Shown here: positions 1 to 5,664 of the stretch, piece by piece
Layout of the letters: each line of letters begins with the position of its first letter
How positions within the stretch are numbered: the first letter of the stretch is position 1
Assembly: GCA_030635365.1 (NCBI GenBank)
Contig: DAOVYZ010000195.1
Coordinates: 1-6,754, forward strand
Reading direction: 5' to 3'
Length of the DNA: 6,754 bases
From: Bacteroidales bacterium
Lineage (GTDB): Bacteria > Bacteroidota > Bacteroidia > Bacteroidales > UBA12077
Translations under genes and position numbers: made by a program
Notes under the pieces: generated by a model
Database searches by the model: none
The model's input: the letters and a program-made list of their open reading frames with translations, nothing else
What the model was told of the DNA's origin: nothing

Positions 1-96
1 AAGGTTGTAAATATATTTATAACACTTGTAACGCTATTATTTGAGCAATTATACGAAATGTTTGAACCACGAAATGATTTTAAAATAATAATGGGG

Positions 97-140
97 AATT
101 ATTTGGTTTGCTAAGTTGACTTTATCAGCAAACCCTAATT
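97..140. repeat. Stem-loop downstream of the DUF5686 gene
   Basis: GGTTTGCT (105-112) pairs exactly with AGCAAACC (127-134) around a 14-nt loop. The stem can be extended by AATTA (97-101) with TAATT (136-140) across a small 3/1 internal loop. It lies about 140 nt beyond the end of the leftward DUF5686 gene. No U-run follows on either strand, so it may be a 3'-end processing or factor-dependent termination structure rather than an intrinsic terminator. Confidence 0.4.
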
Positions 141-150
141 ACAAAATGCT

Positions 151-195
151 GTTACACAGAGTTTCACCAAGAAGACACAAAGTCTCTCAAAGTGA
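151..195. repeat. Relic of a dispersed intergenic repeat (ACACAGAG / ACACAAAG type)
   Basis: The stretch TTACACAGAG-TTTCACCAAG-AAGACACAAAG-TCTCTCAAAGTG is built of short imperfect CACAGAG/CACAAAG/TCAAAG units and does not look like coding sequence. I recall similar strings as common intergenic repeats in environmental Bacteroidota genomes. That identification is from memory, and no second copy of this unit exists in the window. Confidence 0.35.
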
Positions 196-220
196 AAAAA
201 CAAGCAATTTCTTAATTTTT

Positions 221-240
221 AAGACTTTTTGGACAACCTC
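221..240. mobile_element. Possible solitary insertion-sequence end (IS1182-like)
   Basis: Read on the minus strand this is GAGGTTGTCCAAAAAGTC, which resembles the GAGGCTGTC-CAAAA-type terminal inverted repeats I associate with IS1182-family elements. There is no transposase and no matching opposite end in the window, so at most this is a remnant. The match is from memory of the pattern. Confidence 0.2.
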
Positions 241-280
241 TTTTATATTGATATGTATTTAGTAATAATTCAACAAGTAT

Positions 281-2698
281 TTATAGGCCAATAGTTAGTG
301 TCATTTTATAAGCGAAATTGTCTGCTGTTTTTGTAAATGCATATGGCCCATACCTGTAAAAAACTCCAATACCAACTCCTGCAAATGATTGATTTAATAT
401 ATTATTTATAAGTAAACCACCTTCATAATATCCTTTATCAAAGGATTTAATTTGTTTTGTAGTGTAGTGTTTCTGTTTTTTTGTAAACTCACTAATACCA
501 TAATTATGAACTAAAGCAAATTTAGGTGAGAACTTTTCTGTTTTAAATAAGATACTTCCAAAATCTTGTTTGAAAAATACAGAGAAAAACTTGTCACAAT
601 AAAACTCGCCTAAACTCATTGTTCCAAAACTGTTTTCAGCTTCAAAACTATACGATCCATTGCTTCCATGCCCGTTATATAATTTCGATATTGGTATATC
701 ACCATTAACTAAGCCCCCTGCTAAAGTTATTTTTGTTTTCCCAAAGGATTTTGTTCTGAATGTTTTACTAATTTTTGCTTCGTATTTTATGTATTCGTAT
801 TCTCCATCAAATAAATTAGTGCCACGAGTAATATTTCCGCATAAAATAGGGTAATTAGTTCCCATCGGATATTTCCCTCGTAATGTTTTCAAATATTTCT
901 CGTTGTAAGCATATCTAAATTGTAAGCCAATCTCATTAAAACGGAATTTATTAGTTGAATTTGCCAGGTTTGCACCAAAGGTATAACCATCTGTCGATTC
1001 AATATATGATTGGTTAATGAAGATTTTAGTTCTTAAATATTTAAGGCTAAGAAAGCTAAAAGAAGCTTGATATTTTTCAACAACATCCATATTGTCAATC
1101 ATGAATTTTCTGTAAACCTCACTTGAGGTAAAATCAGTTGCTTCGAAAAACTTATAACCGGCTTTCTCTTGTATATCATTAGCATATGAGAAATGAAGTT
1201 TACTTTCGGAATTTTCATGGAGATTAAGTATTAAGTCTCCGCCATATTTTATTGTTTTATCTTTAAATCCATAATTTAAATAACCTCCTACAGAAAAGTA
1301 TCTTGATATCTTATCATTAGTCATTAATCCAAGTCCTAATCTTATACCTTCGTAACTATTATAATCTATTACTTTATTAATAGGAAAATTAAAGCATTTA
1401 AAAGGAATATTACCATTCATTATAGCTTCTAAACCTGAGAGTTTCTTTTCAAGTTTTTCCGCTTTACTAATACTATCTATTAAGTGGTATGTTTCAATAT
1501 CGACATCTGATAATGGTTGTGCTCTATGATTATCCCAAAAGTCAACTGTTTTACTATTAGCATCATCCATAAATTTTAATTCTACATGGTCAAAGTCTTT
1601 TTTGTTTAGCTCAGGATTTAGTCTAATATTTGAAATATAGCTTTTCCCATGTGCAATTACATTGTAACCATCTTCTCCAGACGAGGAGAGCCCATCTACA
1701 AAGATAATATCAGTAATCAGTTCTTTCGGAAACCATTGTTTATTATCAACAAACTCATAATTTTGTTTGATTCTTATGACTTTTCCCATATCTTTTTCTA
1801 AAGGCCCTGCTACTACTGATTGAATTGCGTATTTATTTGTGTTAATATGAAGAAATCCTTTTAGCCCGGTAAAGGTTTTTCCTTTTCTGGGGCGATAAGA
1901 TATAATGAAAACAGTATCATTTTGTTCATTATACAATGTGTCTTCCAAAATAAACAAGTATCTTTTTGTACTCCCTTTGCTTATGGGGTTTAAATACATT
2001 TTATCAAATATTATAAAATATTCATTGTAAAAAGAAAAGGATTGTACCTGGGTTGCTATTAATGAAAATATAGGATCGCTAAATCCTGAAACCTTTGAAG
2101 CAACAACCTTTTCATTATATTTGTCAGGTTTAATAAACTCTTTTTCATTAACACTTTCAATAAGTAATAAATGATTTCTTTCAAAATCTTTTTCAATATC
2201 TGTTTTCACAAACTTTAAGCTATCAGCAATTTTTTGAGTGTCTTTTTCAACAGTAAATATCATTTTGCTATATGCCGTACAAGAAAAGGATTCCATTTTA
2301 CCGGGATTATTAATATCCCTGTTTTCAATTGCTTTGTTAATAATACGCTCAGCAGGATTTACACCTGGTAAAATAACAACTTCTTCCAAATTGTAAGTTT
2401 TTGGGCGTATTGTTATCATGATATTGTTTATTGAACGAACGTTTGTTAAACGTATGGTGTCAGTATAGTACCCCAGCTAACTAACAATTAAATGTTTTAC
2501 AGGTTCTTTTGAACTAATGTTAAATTCACCATCAATATTTGTGGTTGTTCCAAAATTTGAGGTGCCATAAACAATATTAACAAAAGGAAGGGCATCTTTC
2601 GTTCTAGAGTCAATAACTTTGCCTTCAATACTCTGCCCTTTTAAAGAGTTTATTATGATTAAGGAAAATACCGATAATAAAATTAAATATCTATTCAT
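281..2698 (-). pseudogene. DUF5686-family outer-membrane protein with N-terminal carboxypeptidase-regulatory-like domain, interrupted by an in-frame amber codon
   Basis: The reading frame from the ATG at 2698 to the TAA at 281 has 805 codons and is open except for one TAG at codon 74 (2477-2479). Codons 1-22 encode a signal peptide (MNRYLILLSVFSLIIINSLKGQ, cut likely after GQ). From about 24 the sequence reads GKVIDSRTKDALPFVNIVYG, then TTTNIDGEFNI, the pattern of a CarboxypepD_reg-like beta-sandwich. It continues across the stop as HLIVS-[TAG]-LGYYTDTIRL, where relatives usually have a tyrosine (VSYLGY). Codons 114-132 carry NPAERIINKAIENRDINNP and codons 205-224 contain DPIFSLIATQVQSFSFY, both DUF5686-like. 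The C-terminal half is rich in alternating aromatic beta strands and ends YKMTLTIGL, consistent with an outer-membrane barrel. The family's function is unknown. The part after the TAG has a possible ATG at 2419 (712 codons), but that product would lack a signal peptide and start inside the first domain. It is a recent nonsense mutation, a sequencing error or a suppressed stop. It lies 72 nt behind the synthase gene on the same strand. Confidence 0.87.
2477..2479 (-). other. In-frame TAG codon interrupting the DUF5686 gene
   Basis: On the minus strand the codons read GTT AGT TAG CTG GGG TAC TAT ACT GAC, i.e. V S stop L G Y Y T D. The upstream 73-codon and downstream 712-codon open frames are in the same frame: their starts are 279 nt apart. 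This is therefore a substitution, not a frameshift. A change from TAC or TAT (Tyr) in the third base would explain it. The 19 codons between the TAG and the next ATG still read as normal family sequence. Confidence 0.9.
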
Positions 2699-2758
2699 AG
2701 TAATCTTTGTTTTTTTACTATTTGTAGGCCGTAAATAATAAACATTACATTTTTTTTC

Positions 2759-2786
2759 AAAATCTTTTAACTATTTAAAAGATTTT
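2759..2786. repeat. 12-bp perfect inverted repeat enclosing the rluB stop codon
   Basis: AAAATCTTTTAA (2759-2770) and TTAAAAGATTTT (2775-2786) are exact reverse complements with a 4-nt loop, and the rluB TAG (2771-2773) lies in that loop. The stem has only one G-C pair. On the minus strand it is followed by GAAAAAAAA, not by a U-run, so it does not look like an intrinsic terminator for rluB. It could slow ribosomes or nucleases, or simply reflect AT-rich sequence. Confidence 0.5.
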
Positions 2787-3592
2787 CTTTTTAAAATAGA
2801 TATTTCCTGGGAAGTAAGAAATCGCCATTTACCCCTTGGTAAGTTCTTTTTTGTAAGGCCGGCAAAATATACTCTATCTAATTTTTTTATTTTATAGCCC
2901 AAAGATTCAAAAATTCTACGAACTATCCTGTTTTGACCAGAGTGGATCTCTATTCCTATTTGAGACTTATCTTTTTCATCAACATAACTAATGGCATCTA
3001 CTGTAATATGATCTTCATCTAATTCCAGTCCTTCGATTATCTTAAGCATATCTCCTTTAATCAGATTCTTATCTAAGTGGACATGATATATTTTCTTTTT
3101 GTTATAGCTGGGGTGTGTCAACAGTTTAGTAAGTTCACCGTCATTAGTTAATAATAAGACTCCCGTTGTGTTCTTGTCAAGGCGTCCAACAGGATATACT
3201 CTTTCCGGGCAAGCATTTTTAACAATATCAATAACAGTTCGATCGGCATGTTTATCTTTTACTGTAGTAACAACATCTTTGGGCTTGTTTAAAAGGATGT
3301 ATACCTTTTTTTCACGATCAACTTTCTTCCCTTTGTATCTAATATCATCTTTTGGGGATACTTTAATACCAAGCTCCCTGATAATTTCTCCATTAACAGA
3401 TATTTCCCCGGATTTAATTAATTCATCAGCTTCACGGCGGGAGCATATACCTGAATTTGAAAGGAATTTATTTAAACGTAATGGTTCATTCCATTTAGAT
3501 ATTCTTATTTTTAATTCCTTATTTTCAGATTCTTCTCTCGTTTTTTTTTTATATGAGTCCGGTCTTTTACTTTTTTTATCCTCTTGCTTCAT
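2771..3592 (-). CDS. rluB: RluB/RsuA-family pseudouridine synthase (23S rRNA modification)
   Basis: This is a 273-residue cytoplasmic enzyme that would isomerise a specific uridine in rRNA to pseudouridine; RluB members act on 23S rRNA in the peptidyl-transferase region. A Lys/Arg/Glu-rich tail (residues 1-35) precedes an S4 RNA-binding domain (about 38-85: LRLNKFLSNSGICSRREADELI, then GEISVNGE). The catalytic domain begins VYILLNKPKDVVTT, carries the signature GRLDKNTTGVLLLTNDG (136-152) with catalytic Asp139, and ends with SGQNRIVRRIFESLGY (218-233), the usual RsuA/RluB C-terminal motif. An in-frame ATG at 3625 would add 11 residues. I prefer the ATG at 3592 because AGGAAG precedes it at Shine-Dalgarno distance, and because the promoter box at 3634-3641 would put the transcript start only a few bases before 3625. 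The gene ends with TAG. The exact target (RluB, RluE, RluF or RsuA type) cannot be fixed from sequence alone, but length and layout favour RluB. Confidence 0.92.
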   Translation of the reverse strand: MKQEDKKSKRPDSYKKKTREESENKELKIRISKWNEPLRLNKFLSNSGICSRREADELIKSGEISVNGEIIRELGIKVSPKDDIRYKGKKVDREKKVYILLNKPKDVVTTVKDKHADRTVIDIVKNACPERVYPVGRLDKNTTGVLLLTNDGELTKLLTHPSYNKKKIYHVHLDKNLIKGDMLKIIEGLELDEDHITVDAISYVDEKDKSQIGIEIHSGQNRIVRRIFESLGYKIKKLDRVYFAGLTKKNLPRGKWRFLTSQEISILKRKSFK

Positions 3593-3601
3593 TTTCTTCC
3601 T
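3593..3601 (-). promoter_or_regulatory. Ribosome binding site deciding the rluB start
   Basis: Reading the minus strand toward the ATG at 3592 gives AATTAGGAAGAAA then ATG. AGGAAG is a good Shine-Dalgarno match with a short spacer. The upstream ATG at 3625 is preceded by CCTTAATGTT on the minus strand, with no comparable site. This supports the shorter protein. Confidence 0.6.
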
Positions 3602-3633
3602 AATTAGATAAACTAAATGTAACATTAAGGGAA

Positions 3634-3665
3634 CAAAGTTAATATATTAACCTGCATTATTCATA
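3634..3665 (-). promoter_or_regulatory. Bacteroidota-type promoter for rluB
   Basis: On the minus strand 3641-3634 reads TAACTTTG, an exact match to the Bacteroidota -7 consensus TAnnTTTG. Twenty bases upstream (3665-3662) lies TATG, a 3-of-4 match to the -33 TTTG box, and the spacing is in the expected 19-21 range. Transcription would start near 3627, leaving a leader of about 35 nt before the ATG at 3592. The -33 box falls inside the left arm of a 10-bp inverted repeat. Confidence 0.6.
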
Positions 3666-3684
3666 AACTTTTTTGTTTATGAAT
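3659..3684. repeat. Perfect 10-bp inverted repeat overlapping the rluB -33 region
   Basis: ATTCATAAAC (3659-3668) and GTTTATGAAT (3675-3684) are exact reverse complements around a six-T loop. The element overlaps the proposed -33 box of the rluB promoter, the usual place for an operator. It is not followed by a suitable U-run in either direction beyond the loop itself, so a terminator role is less likely. No regulator is encoded nearby. Confidence 0.55.
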
Positions 3685-3693
3685 CAAAATGTA

Positions 3694-3788
3694 GGAAATC
3701 CCGATTTAGATGAACTTGTTTTTGGGTTTCCAAAAACTTAGTGAATCTTAATCGCTATCGTAGATAGGAATTATTCTCGTGAATAATT
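3694..3788. other. Cluster of three stem-loops, possible structured RNA or relic
   Basis: GGAAATCCC (3694-3702) pairs with GGGTTTCC (3724-3731) with one bulged T. CTATC (3755-3759) pairs with GATAG (3763-3767). AATTATTC (3769-3776) pairs with GAATAATT (3781-3788) around a TCGT tetraloop. Three hairpins in 95 nt of otherwise AT-rich spacer stand out, but I do not recognise an RNA family and cannot choose a strand. Confidence 0.3.
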
Positions 3789-3844
3789 AGGGTTAACATG
3801 GTATATATGTATAATCCATGAGTAGTTAAAAACACAACAACTGA

Positions 3845-3860
3845 AATCTGTGAATCTGTG
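3845..3860. repeat. Tandem AATCTGTG direct repeat, dispersed-repeat relic
   Basis: AATCTGTG occurs twice back to back, followed by GCGAA. The phrase AAATCTGTGAATCTGTGGC resembles a widely scattered intergenic repeat phrase of environmental Bacteroidota; this is a recollection of the pattern, not a search result. Confidence 0.35.
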
Positions 3861-3970
3861 GCGAATTGGAGTTTATTAATTTGTTCATCAGTACTCATTT
3901 GTGATTGATATTTTTTACTTCAATTTTAATACCGGCAAAGCCAGTATAATTCTTAACTAATTGACATTGG

Positions 3971-3982
3971 CCTGTCGACAGG
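3971..3982. repeat. 12-bp perfect palindrome CCTGTCGACAGG
   Basis: CCTGTCGACAGG is fully self-complementary and much richer in G+C than its surroundings. It is immediately followed by a small AAGG/CCTT inverted repeat (3983-3986 and 3993-3996). It resembles the short GC-rich palindromic repeats scattered between genes in many Bacteroidota. A regulator site is possible, but it lies nearly 300 nt upstream of glmM. Confidence 0.4.
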
Positions 3983-4196
3983 AAGGCTCTGACCTTAAAA
4001 ACAAAACTATAAACAGATGAAATCTCATAATTCAGTACGTTCATTTTACAATTCACTACAGTTTTATAGTATTAAATTGAAAGGCGTTATATTTTTGAGA
4101 TTAATCTTAAAATGCTCAAAATAGGTTAAGGTTTATTTTTTATACAATATGTATAATTATATTTACGGCAAATTTTGTTAAAAATTCTTAAAGAAT

Positions 4197-4230
4197 ATTG
4201 CAAGTAAATTCATTTATCTATCTTTATTTG
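4197..4230 (+). promoter_or_regulatory. Tentative glmM promoter
   Basis: TTTATTTG (4223-4230) matches the Bacteroidota -7 box TAnnTTTG at all but one position, and the overlapping TATCTTTA (4219-4226) also matches at all but one. ATTG (4197-4200) could serve as the -33 element, at 22 or 18 nt respectively, just outside the usual spacing. The transcript would start near 4235, about 35 nt before the glmM ATG. No better candidate was seen upstream. Confidence 0.3.
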
Positions 4231-4269
4231 AATTTTAAACTTAGATAACAATAAATAGTCTATTATTTT

Positions 4270-5655
4270 ATGACATTAATTAAATCAATATCAGGAATTA
4301 GAGGTACAATTGGAGGTAGTCCCGGTGAGGGATTAAGCCCATTAGATACAGTTAAATTTGTTTCAGCATATGGGCAATGGCTTAAAGAACGGTCAAAAGC
4401 AGAAAAGATAAAAGTGGTTGTTGGACGTGATGCGAGAATTTCAGGAGAAATGCTAAATCAAATTGTTATTGGAACATTAATGGGTATGGGAATAGATGTA
4501 ATTGACATAGGATTGGCTACAACACCTACCGTCGAAATTGCTGTTCCGAATGAGAATGCCCGGGGAGGAATGATATTAACAGCCAGTCATAATCCTAAAC
4601 AATGGAATGCCTTGAAGCTTTTAAATGAAAAGGGCGAGTTTATATCAGCTGAAGACGGTACCAAAATTCTTAGACTGGCTGAACAAGAAAGTTTTATTTA
4701 TTCAGGTGTTGATGTTCTGGGAGCTGTTATAAAGCGAGATGACTACCTGGATATACACATAAAACAAATAATTGATCTTCCTTTAGTAGACATAAATGCT
4801 ATTAAAGAAGCTAATTTCAAGATTGTTGTTGATGCGGTTAATTCTGTAGGAGGCTTTGCAATCCCTGATTTGTTGAAAGCTCTTGGAGTAAATGAAGTAA
4901 TTGAGTTATATTGTGAACCAACCGGTATTTTCCCTCATAATCCTGAGCCATTACCTGAACATCTGACTGAAATTTCAAAGGTAGTTAAAGAAAATAATGC
5001 TCATTTAGGTTTTGTTGTGGACCCGGATGTGGATAGATTAGCAATTATTAATGAAGATGGGTCAATGTTTGGAGAGGAATATACATTAGTAGCAGTAGCA
5101 GATTATGTATTACAACATAAAAAAGGTAATACAGTTTCAAATTTATCATCAACGAGAGCGTTAAAAGATATAACATTAAATCATAATGGAGAATACTTTG
5201 CTTCCGCAGTAGGAGAAGTTAATGTTGTTGAAATAATGAAAGAAAAAAATGCAGTAATTGGGGGCGAAGGAAATGGGGGTGTAATTTATCCTGATTTACA
5301 TTATGGGCGGGATGCACTTGTAGGAATAGCTCTTTTTTTAACACATCTGGCAAAAACTGGGAAAAAATGTTCTGATATTCGTAATCAATATCCTGAATAT
5401 ATTATTGCAAAGAAGAAGATGCAGTTAACATCAGAGATTGACGTGGATAAAATCCTTATTTCTATTAAGGATAAATTCAAGGATCAGCAAATAATAGATA
5501 TTGATGGAGTGAAAATTGAATTTGAGCAAGGATGGGTTCATTTAAGAAAATCGAATACAGAACCTATTATTCGAATTTATGCTGAAAGCAAAAGTTTGGA
5601 AAGTACTAACGAATTAGCCGATCAAATCATAAGCGAAATAAAAACATTGATATAA
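4270..5655 (+). CDS. glmM: Phosphoglucosamine mutase (alpha-D-phosphohexomutase family)
   Basis: This 461-residue cytoplasmic enzyme would interconvert glucosamine-6-phosphate and glucosamine-1-phosphate, the step feeding UDP-GlcNAc for peptidoglycan and lipid A. All four family loops are visible. The active-site phosphoserine is Ser106 in TASHNP (104-109). The Mg-binding loop is DPDVDR (251-256, Asp251/253/255). The sugar-recognition loop is GEGNGG (332-337). The phosphate-binding loop is RKSNTEPIIR (426-435). The N-terminus SISGIRGTIGG is also typical, so the ATG at 4270 is kept. Length is normal for the family, and all catalytic residues are present. The sugar loop is GEGNGG rather than the GEQSGH of proteobacterial GlmM. 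That resembles archaeal-type GlmM/PMM proteins and leaves a phosphomannomutase or bifunctional activity open. The leader is AT-rich with no clear Shine-Dalgarno sequence. The next gene starts 9 nt after the stop, suggesting an operon. Confidence 0.92.
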   Translation: MTLIKSISGIRGTIGGSPGEGLSPLDTVKFVSAYGQWLKERSKAEKIKVVVGRDARISGEMLNQIVIGTLMGMGIDVIDIGLATTPTVEIAVPNENARGGMILTASHNPKQWNALKLLNEKGEFISAEDGTKILRLAEQESFIYSGVDVLGAVIKRDDYLDIHIKQIIDLPLVDINAIKEANFKIVVDAVNSVGGFAIPDLLKALGVNEVIELYCEPTGIFPHNPEPLPEHLTEISKVVKENNAHLGFVVDPDVDRLAIINEDGSMFGEEYTLVAVADYVLQHKKGNTVSNLSSTRALKDITLNHNGEYFASAVGEVNVVEIMKEKNAVIGGEGNGGVIYPDLHYGRDALVGIALFLTHLAKTGKKCSDIRNQYPEYIIAKKKMQLTSEIDVDKILISIKDKFKDQQIIDIDGVKIEFEQGWVHLRKSNTEPIIRIYAESKSLESTNELADQIISEIKTLI

Positions 5656-5664
5656 TATTGGATA

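Larger units (their letters stand above)
1..280. other. Non-coding region beyond the DUF5686 gene
   Basis: No gene is supported here. The region contains the stem-loop at 97-140, the repeat-like stretch at 151-195, a small AT-rich hairpin TCTTAA/TTAAGA (210-215 and 219-224) and the possible IS end at 221-240. An edge-open frame ends at 114 but is not recognisable. No intrinsic terminator with a U-run is evident for the leftward gene. Confidence 0.5.
3593..4269. other. Gene-free divergent intergenic region with multiple inverted repeats
   Basis: No reading frame here has convincing length or coding character. From left to right it holds the rluB ribosome binding site and promoter, the 10-bp inverted repeat at 3659-3684, three consecutive stem-loops (3694-3788), a tandem AATCTGTG repeat (3845-3860), a small imperfect hairpin ATACcGGCaaaGCCaGTAT (3929-3947), the palindrome CCTGTCGACAGG (3971-3982), a 7-bp inverted repeat TTTTGAG/CTCAAAA (4093-4099 and 4115-4121), and the odd palindrome ATTCTTAAAGAAT (4184-4196). 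The last 130 nt are AT-rich leader and promoter sequence for glmM. Confidence 0.6.

Noticed and set aside
1..114. Plus-strand frame open from the window edge to a TAA at 112-114 (37 codons), a possible gene end
   Set aside because: No recognisable motif, AT-rich composition, and a run of this length is not rare by chance. Its stop falls inside the 97-140 stem-loop. Sequence to the left of the window would decide.
131..141. AACCCTAATTA here and its reverse complement at 3784-3794, with a telomere-like TTAGGGTTA phrase
   Set aside because: An 11-bp match between two places in 6.7 kb of AT-rich DNA is expected by chance, and there is no tandem array.
660..854. 64-codon plus-strand open frame
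   Set aside because: It lies wholly antisense to the DUF5686 gene, has no ribosome binding site, and its product has no recognisable character.
2699..2770. Separate promoter for the DUF5686 gene in the 72-nt gap (TTTG about 20 nt before TATTTACG, minus strand)
   Set aside because: The -7 box has two mismatches to TAnnTTTG. Co-transcription with rluB is as likely.
3168..3611. 147-codon plus-strand open frame
   Set aside because: It is antisense to rluB, whose family motifs are unmistakable. The Ser/Leu/Phe-rich product is typical of a shadow frame.
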